From JACCXG01 sp963750935 (GTDB taxonomy: Bacteria; Acidobacteriota; Vicinamibacteria; Vicinamibacterales; 2-12-FULL-66-21): 64,000 nucleotides of DNA. Below are positions 8,035 to 16,755 of the stretch, one piece after another. Below the pieces are notes generated by a model, which saw nothing but the letters and a program-made list of their open reading frames with translations, made no database searches and was not told the DNA's origin. The DNA lies in assembly GCA_963750935.1 (NCBI GenBank), contig CAVVSR010000001.1, positions 16,876 through 80,875 on the forward strand, written 5' to 3'. Both the position numbers and the translations under genes were made by a program. Numbering within the stretch: the stretch's first letter is position 1; each line of letters opens with the position of its first letter.

Positions 8035-8379
8035 ATGAAAAACCTAATTCACCTGTCGGATCTCGATATGCTCGAGGCCGCGATCGCGGAGTCTCGAGAT
8101 CGCCCCGTCCTGCTGTTCAAGCACAGCCGGTCCTGCGGGATCAGCTGTGAAGCGCTCGACGAGCTGCACGCCCACCTCGAGAGCGGCGACAGCATCGCGG
8201 CCTACAAGATGATCGTGGTGCAGAACCACCGCCGGGTGTCCGACACGGTGAGCCAGCGGCTCGGCATTCGCCACGAGACGCCCCAGGCGATCCTGCTGCG
8301 CGGCGGCGAAGCGGTCTGGGCGGCCTCGCACTTCCGAATCACCGCCTCCGAGATCGCGCGAGTCCTGTCCGCGTCCTAG
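8035..8379 (+). CDS. ytxJ: Bacilliredoxin, YtxJ family
   Basis: 114 residues, the typical length. A thioredoxin-fold protein with a single redox Cys in KHSRSCGISCEAL (about residues 28-40) and the cis-Pro region HETPQAILLRGG. YtxJ (BrxC) proteins are monothiol bacilliredoxins that remove bacillithiol from mixed disulfides on proteins. This fits with bshA/bshB1 at 30.5-32.4 kb and YpdA at 48.3-49.3 kb. It has its own TATAAT promoter and is not in an operon with its neighbours. The Cys at the end of the motif is the expected resolving or second position. Confidence 0.87.
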   Translation: MKNLIHLSDLDMLEAAIAESRDRPVLLFKHSRSCGISCEALDELHAHLESGDSIAAYKMIVVQNHRRVSDTVSQRLGIRHETPQAILLRGGEAVWAASHFRITASEIARVLSAS

Positions 8380-8385
8380 CCGACG

Positions 8386-9288
8386 TCACCACAGCCAGGC
8401 GGCGCCGCGCACCCCGCTCGAGTCTCCGTATCGGGCCTTGACCAGGCGCGTCGCCACATGGTCCGAGAACACGAACGGCTCCCACAACTCCGGCACGCGG
8501 GTGTAGAGGCGATCGATGTTGGAGACGCCTCCCGCCAGCACGATCACATCCGGATCCAGCACGTTGATGATCGACGCGAGGCCGCGCGCCAGCCGGCCCT
8601 CGTAGCGGTCCAGGGTCGCCGACGCGCCGGCGTCACCTGCGGCCGCCTGCTCCGCGATCGCGATCGCGTCGAGAGGCGCGCCCCCGCGCGACTGGTGGTC
8701 GCGCGACATGCCCGGCCCTGACAGGAACGTTTCGATGCAGCCGGTCCGTCCGCAGTAGCACGGCGGACCGGGCCATTCATCCGGCGCCGGCCACGGCATC
8801 GGGTTGTGTCCCCACTCGCCGGCGATGGCATTGGCGCCCACGACCGCGTGGCCGTTGACCACGACGCCGCCGCCGGTGCCGGTGCCGATGATCACGCCGA
8901 ACACGACAGACGCTCCCGCCGCCGCCCCATCCGCCGCTTCCGACAGCGCCATGCAGTTCGCGTCGTTGGCGAGCCGCACCGGGCGGCCAAGCCGGGCCTG
9001 CAGATCCTCCGACAGCGGACGTCCGTTCAACCACGTCGAGTTGGCGTTCTTGATCAGGCCGGTGGCCGGCGAGATCGCGCCGGGTATGCCGATGCCGACC
9101 GTGGCCGGGCCCGCGGCCTCCTCGGCGTCGGCGACGAGCTGCGCGACCGCTTCGATGGTGCCGGCGTAATCACCGCGGGGCGACCTGACGCGCTTGCGGA
9201 AGCGCTCCGCGCCGAGCCCGTCGAGCACAACGGCTTCGATCTTCGTCCCGCCCAGATCGATCCCGATCCGCATCGAGATGTCACTCAC
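8386..9288 (-). CDS. mak: ROK-family fructokinase (Mak-like)
   Basis: 300 residues. It phosphorylates fructose, possibly other hexoses, at the expense of ATP in the cytosol. The phosphate-binding loop is RIGIDLGGTKIEAVVLDG at the N-terminus, the catalytic Asp lies in RLANDANCMALSEA, and the structural zinc motif is CYCGRTGCIETF near residue 180. The ends LDPDVIVLAGGVSNIDRLY and YGDSSGVRGAAWLW match E. coli Mak nearly residue for residue. The GTG start overlaps the stop of the upstream HAD gene (GTGA), showing translational coupling; an internal ATG at 9273 is an alternative start. Confidence 0.9.
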   Translation of the reverse strand: MSDISMRIGIDLGGTKIEAVVLDGLGAERFRKRVRSPRGDYAGTIEAVAQLVADAEEAAGPATVGIGIPGAISPATGLIKNANSTWLNGRPLSEDLQARLGRPVRLANDANCMALSEAADGAAAGASVVFGVIIGTGTGGGVVVNGHAVVGANAIAGEWGHNPMPWPAPDEWPGPPCYCGRTGCIETFLSGPGMSRDHQSRGGAPLDAIAIAEQAAAGDAGASATLDRYEGRLARGLASIINVLDPDVIVLAGGVSNIDRLYTRVPELWEPFVFSDHVATRLVKARYGDSSGVRGAAWLW

Positions 9289-10029
9289 GAGGCGGCACTC
9301 GCACGCCGCACGGCGTCCCGCTCCTGGAAGATGACGGCGAGCGCCTCGTCTGGCGGATCCAGGCGCCGGATCTGCTCGACCGCCGCGGAGGGATCGGGCG
9401 CCGGCTTGCCGAGCGGGTTGAACCAGATCGCCCTGATGCCTGCGTCACACGGCGCCGATCACGTCGGCCGCCCACGAGTCCCCCACCATCACGACCTCGC
9501 CTGCCACGCACCCGAGCCGCTCGAGAGCCATCTCGAAGATGCGCGGGTCGGGCTTCGACACGCCGGCTTCCTCGGAGACGACCAGGACGTCGATGTGCCC
9601 GTCCAGCCCGCAGTCGCGCAGCTTTCCCTGCTGCTCGGCGAGCAGGTTGTTCGACACGATGCCGACCTTCGCGCGCTGCCGCACGCGCTCGAGCAGCGCG
9701 GCCGCGCCCGGCACGGGCTGGCGGATCCTGATGTAGCCGTCGCGATACGTGGCCGCCGTCCGCGAGACGAGGGCGTCGGCCGCGGTCACGCCCGCCGCCA
9801 GGAACAGGCGCCTGAACCGCTCCTCGCGGGCGATCTCCAGCGGCAGCTCCCCGGTGAGGACGCGCCGGTGCAGGTCCTCGAGCAGGCCCGCATGCAGCCG
9901 TTCGAGCTCCTGGAACTGGAGTGCCAGAAACGCGGGGTGGGCGCGGTGGACGTCGGACAGCGCTTCCCGCGCACAGGCCCGATGATCGAACAGGGTGTCG
10001 TCGAGATCGAAGAGGACGGCCCGCAGCAT
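9285..10029 (-). pseudogene. HAD-superfamily hydrolase, frameshifted
   Basis: From ATG 10029 the frame encodes MLRAVLFDLDDTLFDH (motif I, nucleophile Asp), VGIVSNNL (motif II), VSKPDPRIFEMAL (motif III Lys) and VMVGDSWAADVIGA (motif IV). It then hits TGA. One base too many near 9453 puts the rest out of frame; in the next frame the sequence resumes as AGIRAIWFNPLGKPAPDP and runs to a TGA at 9285-9287 that overlaps the kinase start. All catalytic motifs lie upstream of the break. It is probably a phosphatase acting with the ROK kinase in sugar metabolism. A TAGGAT hexamer lies 10 nt before the start. Confidence 0.8.
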
Positions 10030-10072
10030 TCCTGGCCGAATCCTAACATCGGTCTCGAGCGAGGGAGTTTGA

Positions 10073-10078
10073 TAGACT
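10073..10078 (+). promoter_or_regulatory. TAGACT -10-like box of the PilZ gene
   Basis: TAGACT ends 6 nt before the ATG at 10085 and no Shine-Dalgarno sequence fits between, which predicts a leaderless transcript. Confidence 0.45.
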
Positions 10079-10084
10079 GACGAG

Positions 10085-10828
10085 ATGCCGGCACCAGCGG
10101 TGGTGATTGCTGCCTCCAACCTGATGCCGTCGCTGCGGGAACGCCTGGCGGACGACGGCGAGTTACTCGTTTTTCCTGACACGGAGCCGATCCAGGCTCT
10201 GCAGGCCATCCTCGAGCACAAACCGTCGCTCATCGTCCTCGAGCGGCTGTTCGCGGCGACGCCTCGAGGGGCCGCGCTGATCAATCGCATCAAGAACGAT
10301 CCGCAGCTCGGACATGCCGAGGTGCGAGTGATGTCGCACTCGGGCGATTACTCGCGGGTGATGGTGCAGGGCACGCCGCGGCCTGCCCCTCCCCCCGCGC
10401 CGGCCGCGCCTCCGCCGCCAGCGCCTGCGAAGGCAGCGGTCGTCGAGGAGCCGACACCTCAGGCCGCCGCGACCGCGGTCTCGACCGAGCCGCCGCCGCG
10501 TCCGCTCGACTGGCACGGCACGCGGCGGGCGCCGCGCCATCGCATCCGTCCGGGCGTGGAAATCCAGCTCGATGGCAATCCGGTGCAGGTCGTGGATCTG
10601 TCGCAGGTCGGCGCCCAGGTGCTGTCGGGCACGATCCTCCGGCCGAACCAGCGCGTGCGGGTCAGCGTGCCGAACGACGACTTCGTGATGCGGTTCAAGG
10701 GCGCCGTGGCCTGGGCGAAGTTCGAGCTGCCGGAGCCCAGCGAGCCGCCCCGCTATCGCGCCGGTCTCGAGTTCAGCGACGCCGATGCCGCGGCGGTCGA
10801 ATCCTTCTGCTTGAAGAACAAAGCCTGA
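10085..10828 (+). CDS. Pseudo-receiver/PilZ-domain protein
   Basis: 247 residues. Residues 1-95 look like a response-regulator receiver: an alternating beta/alpha pattern with PSLIVLERLFAATPRG where receivers normally have the phospho-accepting Asp. Here that position is Glu, so it cannot be phosphorylated in the usual way. A Pro/Ala-rich linker of about 50 residues follows. The C-terminal PilZ domain has RRAPRHRIRPG and VVDLSQVGAQVLSG, matching the RxxxR and D-x-S-x-x-G cyclic-di-GMP binding motifs. It is probably a cytosolic c-di-GMP effector for motility or surface traits. It stands alone and is followed by a heptamer array. Confidence 0.85.
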   Translation: MPAPAVVIAASNLMPSLRERLADDGELLVFPDTEPIQALQAILEHKPSLIVLERLFAATPRGAALINRIKNDPQLGHAEVRVMSHSGDYSRVMVQGTPRPAPPPAPAAPPPPAPAKAAVVEEPTPQAAATAVSTEPPPRPLDWHGTRRAPRHRIRPGVEIQLDGNPVQVVDLSQVGAQVLSGTILRPNQRVRVSVPNDDFVMRFKGAVAWAKFELPEPSEPPRYRAGLEFSDADAAAVESFCLKNKA

Positions 10829-10831
10829 CGG

Positions 10832-10945
10832 AAGTTAGAAGTACCCCTGCACCTGCAAAGTCAAAAGGAAAAAGTCAAAAGGGCGGGATTGCAGCGAACA
10901 ACCCGGCACTTTGACTTTTAACTTTTGACTTCTGACTTTCTACTT
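10832..10945. repeat. Intergenic inverted heptamer array A
   Basis: Lies between the convergent PilZ and purA genes. The left arm (10857-10883) reads AAGTCAA, AAGGAAA, AAGTCAA, AAGGG; the right arm (10909-10945), read on the minus strand, is AAGTAGA, AAGTCAG, AAGTCAA, AAGTTAA, AAGTCAA in exact 7-nt register. The arms can pair with a spacer of about 25 nt. Two more diverged units sit at 10832-10845. The element is far richer in A+T than its surroundings. The purA stop codon falls inside the right arm. It could serve as a two-way terminator. Confidence 0.8.
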
Positions 10946-12229
10946 AAACCAGCCTCCAGCGATAGAACCATCGCGAATAATCGTGTCTTCGCGGTCCGAG
11001 CCGGTGGAGATGATGGCGGCCGGCACCCCTGACACATCCTCGATGCGCCCGATGTAGGCCTGCGCTTCGCGCGGCAGGTCCTCGTAGCGGCGGACGCCGC
11101 GCGTCGGCTGGGTCCACCCTGGCAGCGTCTCGTAGACCGGCTCGCACGACGCCAGCTGCGCCAGATCGCCCGGCATGTCGTTGAGGACGGCGCCGCGAAT
11201 GCGGTAGGCCGTGCAGATCTGCAGCTCCGGCAGTCCGTCGAGCACATCGAGCTTGGTGAGCGCGAGTGCGTCGAGGCCATTGACGCGCGCGGCGTAGCGC
11301 ACGGTGACGGCGTCGTACCAGCCGCAGCGCCGCGGCCGTCCGGTGACCGCGCCGAACTCCTGGCCGCTCTCGCGCAGCCGGTTGCCCAGCTCGCCGGTCA
11401 GTTCCGTCGGCAGCGGCCCCTCTCCAACCCGGGTGGTGTAGGCCTTGGCGACGCCGAGCACGCCGTCGATGGCGCGCGGCCCGACGCCGAGGCCGGTGCA
11501 GACGCCGCCGATCGTCGAGTTCGAGGAGGTCACGTACGGGTAGGTCCCGTGATCGATGTCGAGCAGCGTGCCCTGGGCGCCCTCGAACATGATCGACTTG
11601 CCGCCGGCGCGGGCGCCCGCCAGGAAGACCGAGACGTCCGCCACCCACGGGCTCATCCGCTCCCACGCCTTCAGCAGGTCGGCGATGACCTGCCGCCAGT
11701 CCATCTGCGAGTCGGCGATGAGGCGGTTGCGCGCGGCGACGTTGTGCTTCACGGCCTCGGCCAGCGAGTCCGGATTCGCCAGGTCGCCGACGCGCACGCC
11801 GCGCCTCGCGATCTTGTCTTCGTAGGCCGGGCCGATGCCCCGCGACGTCGTCCCGATCTTCCGCTCGCCCCGACGCGCCTCGCTCAACAGGTCGAGCTCG
11901 CGGTGATACGGCAGGATCAGGTGGGCCTTGTCGCTGACGACGAGGCGGTCGCTGGCGCGGATGCCGGCCTGCTCGAGCTCGTCGATCTCGGCGAACAGCG
12001 CCTGCGGGTCCACGACCACGCCGTTGCCGATGACGCAGGTGATGCCGTCGTGGAGGATTCCCGAGGGCAGGAGCCGCAGCACGAACTTGCGGCCATTGGC
12101 ATAAACCGTATGGCCGGCGTTGTGTCCGCCCTGATACCGGGCCACGATCGCGAAGTATCTCGTCAGGAGATCGACGATCTTCCCCTTGCCCTCGTCACCC
12201 CACTGCGCGCCCAACACGGCGATGTTCAT
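10940..12229 (-). CDS. purA: Adenylosuccinate synthetase
   Basis: 429 residues, normal length. It couples IMP and aspartate with GTP hydrolysis to give adenylosuccinate, the first step from IMP to AMP. Visible motifs are the P-loop-like GAQWGDEGKGK (residues 7-17), YQGGHNAGHTVY with the catalytic His, IGTTSRGIGPAYEDK, and FEGAQGTLLDIDHGTYPYVT. The last residues (SIAGGWFK) differ from the usual C-terminus, and the TAG stop lies in the arm of heptamer array A. A TAGAAT box lies 9 nt upstream of the ATG, suggesting a near-leaderless mRNA; divergent from hutH. Confidence 0.95.
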   Translation of the reverse strand: MNIAVLGAQWGDEGKGKIVDLLTRYFAIVARYQGGHNAGHTVYANGRKFVLRLLPSGILHDGITCVIGNGVVVDPQALFAEIDELEQAGIRASDRLVVSDKAHLILPYHRELDLLSEARRGERKIGTTSRGIGPAYEDKIARRGVRVGDLANPDSLAEAVKHNVAARNRLIADSQMDWRQVIADLLKAWERMSPWVADVSVFLAGARAGGKSIMFEGAQGTLLDIDHGTYPYVTSSNSTIGGVCTGLGVGPRAIDGVLGVAKAYTTRVGEGPLPTELTGELGNRLRESGQEFGAVTGRPRRCGWYDAVTVRYAARVNGLDALALTKLDVLDGLPELQICTAYRIRGAVLNDMPGDLAQLASCEPVYETLPGWTQPTRGVRRYEDLPREAQAYIGRIEDVSGVPAAIISTGSDREDTIIRDGSIAGGWFK

Positions 12230-12238
12230 AAGTGCAGT

Positions 12239-12244
12239 ATTCTA
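12239..12244 (-). promoter_or_regulatory. TAGAAT -10-like box of purA
   Basis: On the minus strand TAGAAT ends 9 nt before the purA ATG. It sits in the 57-nt divergent region shared with hutH. No -35 consensus is visible. Confidence 0.5.
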
Positions 12245-12286
12245 CCTTTGTTCCTCGACGCGACCGCGCGTCGCCTTCCCGTATCC

Positions 12287-13816
12287 ATGACTCACCGCGT
12301 CGCCTTCGACGGCCACACGCTGACACTCGCGCAACTGGCCGAGGTCGCCGACGGCCGGGCGGATGTCGCACTCGCGCCGGAGGCCGCGGCGCGCATCGAC
12401 GCGGCGCGCGCGGTCGTCGATCGTCACGCCGCCGGCGATCGCCCCGTCTACGGCATCAACACCGGCTTCGGCGCGCTGGCGGAAACCACCATCCCGCGCG
12501 ACGCCCTCAATACCCTGCAACTGAACCTGCTGCGGAGCCATGCCGCCGGCGTCGGCGAGCCGCTGCCGGCGCGGGCCGTGCGCGCGTCGATGGCGCTGCG
12601 CGCGAACGTCCTGGCGAAGGGGTTCTCGGGCATCCGGCGCATCACCGTCGACCACCTCCTCGCGCTGCTCAACCGCCGGGTCCATCCGATCGTGCCGAGC
12701 CGCGGGTCGGTCGGCGCGAGCGGCGACCTGGCGCCGCTGGCGCATCTGGCCCTGGTCCTGGTCGGCGAGGGATCGGCGACGGTCGGCGACGACGATCGCG
12801 TGCTGAGCGGACGCGACGCGCTGGCGCGCGCCGGCCTCGAGCCGCTGACGCTCGAAGCCAAGGAAGGGCTCGCGCTGATCAACGGCACGCAGCCGTCCAC
12901 CGCGGTCTCGGCGCTCGCGCTGATCGGGGGCGACCGCCTGGCCCGCGCCGCCGACATCGCCGTCGCGCTGTCGATCGACGCGCTGCGCGGCTCGGTGCAT
13001 CCGTTCGAGTCGCGCATCCACGAGCCGCGGCCGTACCCCGGCCAGGCGCAATCGGCCGCCAACGTCCGGCGGCTTCTGGAGGGCAGCGCGATCAACAAGT
13101 CGCACGAGTTCTGCGGCCGCGTGCAGGACGCCTACTCCCTTCGCTGCGCCGCCCAGGTCCACGGCGCGGCGCGCGAGGCGCTGCGGTTCGTCCGCGAGCT
13201 CCTGACGATCGAGGTCAACGCCGCCACCGACAACCCGATGGTGTTCGCCGACGCCGGCGAGATCGTCTCCGGCGGCAACTTCCACGGCGCCCCGGTGGCG
13301 ATCGCCGCCGATCTGCTGGCGATGAGCGCGGTGCAGTTCGCGACGATCAGCGAACGGCGCTCGGATCGCCTCGTCAACCCGGTGCTGAGCGAGCTGCCGG
13401 CGTTCCTGACGCCGAACAGCGGCCTGCAATCGGGCTACATGATGGCGCAGGTGACGGCCGCGGCGCTGGCGTCCGAGCTGAAGACGCTGGCGCACCCGGC
13501 CAGCGTCGACACCATCCCGACCTCGGCGAACCGCGAGGACCACGTCAGCATGAGCATGGGGGCCGCGCTCAAGGCGGAGCGCGCCGTGTCGCTCGCGACG
13601 CGCGTGCTGGCGATCGAAATCCTGTGCGCGTGCCAGGCGCTCGACCTGCTCGCGCCGCTGACGACGTCACCGCTGCTGCAGCGCGCGCACCGGCACGTGC
13701 GATCGGTGGTGCCGCCGCTCACCGACGACCGTCCGCCCGCACCCGACATCGAGTTGATTGCGATCAAGATCGCCGACGGCTCGCTGGAATCGTCGTGCGG
13801 CGGAGAAGTCAAGTAA
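12287..13816 (+). CDS. hutH: Histidine ammonia-lyase
   Basis: 509 residues from ATG 12287, chosen because the protein aligns with the family from its first residues; the open frame continues upstream into purA and is not used. The enzyme removes ammonia from histidine to give urocanate. The self-made MIO cofactor forms from Ala-Ser-Gly in GSVGASGDLAPLAHL (about residue 145). Other family motifs are YGINTGFGALAETTI, EGLALINGTQPSTA, AATDNPMVF and TSANREDHVSM. The next gene is hutU, the following step; a promoter between them means hutU can also be expressed separately. Confidence 0.95.
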   Translation: MTHRVAFDGHTLTLAQLAEVADGRADVALAPEAAARIDAARAVVDRHAAGDRPVYGINTGFGALAETTIPRDALNTLQLNLLRSHAAGVGEPLPARAVRASMALRANVLAKGFSGIRRITVDHLLALLNRRVHPIVPSRGSVGASGDLAPLAHLALVLVGEGSATVGDDDRVLSGRDALARAGLEPLTLEAKEGLALINGTQPSTAVSALALIGGDRLARAADIAVALSIDALRGSVHPFESRIHEPRPYPGQAQSAANVRRLLEGSAINKSHEFCGRVQDAYSLRCAAQVHGAAREALRFVRELLTIEVNAATDNPMVFADAGEIVSGGNFHGAPVAIAADLLAMSAVQFATISERRSDRLVNPVLSELPAFLTPNSGLQSGYMMAQVTAAALASELKTLAHPASVDTIPTSANREDHVSMSMGAALKAERAVSLATRVLAIEILCACQALDLLAPLTTSPLLQRAHRHVRSVVPPLTDDRPPAPDIELIAIKIADGSLESSCGGEVK

Positions 13817-13835
13817 GAAATTTTTCAGTTTCAGT

Positions 13836-13864
13836 TTGACAACGCGCTCGTACGTTTTTAGATT
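13836..13864 (+). promoter_or_regulatory. Sigma-70-type promoter upstream of hutU
   Basis: TTGACA at 13836-13841, a 17-nt spacer, and TAGATT at 13859-13864. This is the best -35/-10 pair in the window and lies 24 nt before the hutU ATG. It would let hutU and the following ATPase gene be transcribed without hutH. Confidence 0.65.
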
Positions 13865-13888
13865 GCTAACCTCCAACGCGCGCACGTC

Positions 13889-15565
13889 ATGAATATTCTC
13901 GCTCGCCAAGTCAGCGCGCCCCGCGGCGCGGCGATCACCTGCAAGGGGTGGCCGCAGGAAGCCGCGCTCCGCATGCTGATGAACAACCTCGATCCCGAGG
14001 TCGCCGAGCGGCCTGACGACCTCGTCGTCTATGGCGGATCGGGACGCGCGGCGAGAAGCTGGGAGGCCTTCGACGCGATCGTCGCGACCTTGCGCCGCCT
14101 CGATCACGACGAGACGCTGGTCGTCCAGTCGGGCAAGCCGGTCGCCGTCTTCCGCACGCATCCCTGGTCGCCCCGCGTCATCATCGTCAACGCGATGCTC
14201 GTGCCGGCGTGGGCGACCTGGGCGCAGTTCCGCGACCTCGAAGACCGCGGCCTGACGATGTACGGGCAGATGACGGCGGGCAGCTGGATCTACATCGGCA
14301 CCCAGGGCATCCTGCAGGGCACCTACGAGACGCTGGCGGAGCTGGCGCGCCGTCACTTCGGCGGCGACCTGCGCGGCCGGCTGGTGGTCACCGCCGGTCT
14401 CGGCGGCATGGGCGGCGCGCAGCCGCTCGCCGTCACCATGAACGGCGGCGTCGCGCTCGTCGTCGAAGCCGACCCGCAGCGCATCGCCCGGCGGCTGGCA
14501 ACCAGATATGTAGACGAGCAGGCGTCCGACCTGGCCACGGCGCTGGACCGCGTCGGCCGCTGGCAGCGAGATGGCGTCGCGCGCTCGCTCGCGCTCGAGG
14601 GGAACGCCGCGGACGTGCTGCCCGAACTGGTCCGCCGCGGGATCACGCCCGACGTCGTCACCGACCAGACGTCGGCGCACGATGCCCTCAATGGATATCT
14701 GCCGCGCGGCCTGTCGCTCGCCGAGGCGACGGCCCTCCGTACCGCCGACCCGCAGGCCTACGTGCGCCAGTCGATGGCGTCGATGGCCCTGCACGTCGAG
14801 GCGATGCTGGCGTTGCAGCAGCGCGGCGCCGTCACCTTTGATTACGGCAACAACATTCGCGCCCAGGCTCAACAGGCCGGGGTCGCGCGGGCGTTCGAGA
14901 TCCCGGGATTCGTGCCAGAGTACATCCGGCCGCTGTTCTGCACCGGCAAGGGACCGTTCCGATGGGCGGCGCTCTCGGGCGATCCCGCCGACATCGAGGC
15001 GACCGACGAACTGGCGCTGCGCATGTTCGCGCACGACGCCGGCCTGTGCCGCTGGATCAGGCTGGCACGGGAGCGGGTCGCGTTTCAGGGTTTGCCGGCG
15101 CGGATCTTCTGGCTGGGGTACGGCGATCGCGCGCGCTTCGGCCTGGCGCTCAACGATCTCGTCCGGCGCGGGGCGGTCAAGGCGCCGATCGTGATCGGGC
15201 GGGACCATCTCGACACCGGGTCGGTGGCGTCGCCCAACCGCGAAACGGAAGGGATGCGCGATGGCAGCGACGCGATCGCGGACTGGCCAATACTGAATGC
15301 GCTGCTGAATACGTCGGCAGGCGCGACATGGGTGTCGGTTCATCACGGCGGCGGCGTCGGCATCGGATACTCCATCCACGCGGGGATGGTGATCGTGGCC
15401 GACGGCACCCGGGAGGCCGACGAGAAGCTCGAGCGCGTGCTTACCTGCGATCCGGGGCTCGGCGTCGTCCGTCATGCGGACGCGGGATATCCCGAGGCCC
15501 TGGCCACGGCGGCACGCGCCAATATTGATATTCCGACAGGTAACCCGGGGGGAGTCGCACGATGA
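13889..15565 (+). CDS. hutU: Urocanate hydratase
   Basis: 558 residues, normal length. It hydrates urocanate to imidazolone propionate, using a tightly bound NAD+ as electrophile. Family motifs are ITCKGWPQEAALRMLMNNLD at the start, VVYGGSGRAARSWEAFDAI, GLTMYGQMTAGSWIYIGTQG, the NAD-binding TAGLGGMGGAQPLAV near residue 170, and WVSVHHGGGVGIGYSIHAGM near the C-terminus. It follows hutH by 72 nt with its own promoter in between. hutI and hutG are not in the window, so the rest of the pathway is encoded elsewhere. Confidence 0.95.
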   Translation: MNILARQVSAPRGAAITCKGWPQEAALRMLMNNLDPEVAERPDDLVVYGGSGRAARSWEAFDAIVATLRRLDHDETLVVQSGKPVAVFRTHPWSPRVIIVNAMLVPAWATWAQFRDLEDRGLTMYGQMTAGSWIYIGTQGILQGTYETLAELARRHFGGDLRGRLVVTAGLGGMGGAQPLAVTMNGGVALVVEADPQRIARRLATRYVDEQASDLATALDRVGRWQRDGVARSLALEGNAADVLPELVRRGITPDVVTDQTSAHDALNGYLPRGLSLAEATALRTADPQAYVRQSMASMALHVEAMLALQQRGAVTFDYGNNIRAQAQQAGVARAFEIPGFVPEYIRPLFCTGKGPFRWAALSGDPADIEATDELALRMFAHDAGLCRWIRLARERVAFQGLPARIFWLGYGDRARFGLALNDLVRRGAVKAPIVIGRDHLDTGSVASPNRETEGMRDGSDAIADWPILNALLNTSAGATWVSVHHGGGVGIGYSIHAGMVIVADGTREADEKLERVLTCDPGLGVVRHADAGYPEALATAARANIDIPTGNPGGVAR

Positions 15566-16755
15566 TGATTCCGGAGCGACCGGCGCTTGAACGCCGCGTG
15601 CTCGATGCGCTGGATGGAACGGCAACAGGATCGGGATCGCGCATCCCGGTCGTGCTGGGCGGATGCGGGACAGGACGATCGTCCCTGCTCCTGCGGCTTC
15701 GCGATCTGCTCGGCCGCAACGCCGCGCAGTACGTGGACGTGGAGCGCATCGCCACCACGCCCGAGCGCTTCCTCAAGTCGATCCGCGAATCGTCGCCGTT
15801 CCCGGCCCAGACCCAGCCGGGCGTCAACGGCAACGACCACGCGGCCCGCGAGTCGTTCGCCGCGGCGCTGACCTTCCTCGCGAACGCCCGCGGCAGCACC
15901 GGCGGACCCGTCACCTTCCTGCTCGACGAGTTCCTCGAGCTGCGGACCTTCGAGAGCTTCCCGGGACTGCGCAGCGTCCTGCGCGACCTGATCAGCACGC
16001 TGGCATCGAGCACCAACCGGTTCGTGCTGACGAGCAGGTACTCGGCTCGGGCCCATCGCCTGCTGCGCGACGCGACGTCCCGGTTCGAGATCCTGCCGGT
16101 CTCGCCGCTCAGCGCGGCGGAAGTGCGCGACACGCTCGCCCCGGCGGACGAACGGCGCCCAGCCGGGTTCAAGGAAGAGGAAGAAGATCACGCGCCCGAC
16201 GAGCTGTGGAGCCTGATCCAGACGCTCTCGGACGGACGCCCGGCCTACGCCCGCATGCTCGCGGAGTCCACCGCGGCGCTCGCGCCGCGCGGCGGCTCGG
16301 ATCCGGTGAGCGCCCTCTGCGCGCTGCTCTCTCCCGGCGGTCAGCTCTCAGCGGCCTGCCGCTTCTGCTACGAGCTGCGCCTGCACCGCGCCCGCGGCTA
16401 CGGGGCGCTCAAGGCCATCCTCGACGTGCTGGCCGAAGAAGAGCCGCTCACGCTGACCGAGATCGCGCTCCGGCTTCGCCGCACCCCGGGCTCGACCAAG
16501 GACTACCTGTCGTGGCTCGAAGACGTGGACCTCATCGCGTCGCGGCAGAAGCGCTACAGCTTCGTCGATCCGCTGCTGCGCGTCTGGGTGCGTCTCCACT
16601 GCCGCCCGACTCCGCCGTCGGACGAGGATGTCGCGCGCGAAGTGCATGCCTACGTGATGGGCCGGCTGCCGCAGAGCGCGCCCGCGCTCGCCCTCGCCGG
16701 CGCGCCGCGCATTGTCGGCCCGGAGAAGAGCTGGGGAATTATCGAGATTGACTGA
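15562..16755 (+). CDS. AAA-type ATPase with C-terminal winged helix
   Basis: 397 residues; the ATG overlaps the hutU stop (ATGA), so it is translationally coupled to hutU. The N-terminal P-loop is VVLGGCGTGRSSLLLRLRDL (about residues 30-49), in which the invariant Walker-A Lys is Arg. Walker B is VTFLLDEFLELRTFES, followed by a sensor strand RFVLTSRYSARA. The C-terminal third has a winged-helix look (LTEIALRLRRTPGSTKDYLSWLED, then RYSFVDPLLRVWVRLH), as in Orc1/Cdc6-like and archaeal-type ATPases. Its role is unknown. A link to histidine breakdown is suggested only by position. Confidence 0.75.
   Translation: MMIPERPALERRVLDALDGTATGSGSRIPVVLGGCGTGRSSLLLRLRDLLGRNAAQYVDVERIATTPERFLKSIRESSPFPAQTQPGVNGNDHAARESFAAALTFLANARGSTGGPVTFLLDEFLELRTFESFPGLRSVLRDLISTLASSTNRFVLTSRYSARAHRLLRDATSRFEILPVSPLSAAEVRDTLAPADERRPAGFKEEEEDHAPDELWSLIQTLSDGRPAYARMLAESTAALAPRGGSDPVSALCALLSPGGQLSAACRFCYELRLHRARGYGALKAILDVLAEEEPLTLTEIALRLRRTPGSTKDYLSWLEDVDLIASRQKRYSFVDPLLRVWVRLHCRPTPPSDEDVAREVHAYVMGRLPQSAPALALAGAPRIVGPEKSWGIIEID

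Noticed and set aside
10832..10945. Heptamer arrays as CRISPR repeats
   Set aside because: The units are only 7-8 nt, directly adjacent without spacers and inverted within one site; no cas gene is in the window.
13667..15625. A 652-codon minus-strand frame opposite hutU
   Set aside because: hutU is certain on the plus strand; the antisense frame has GC-driven composition only.
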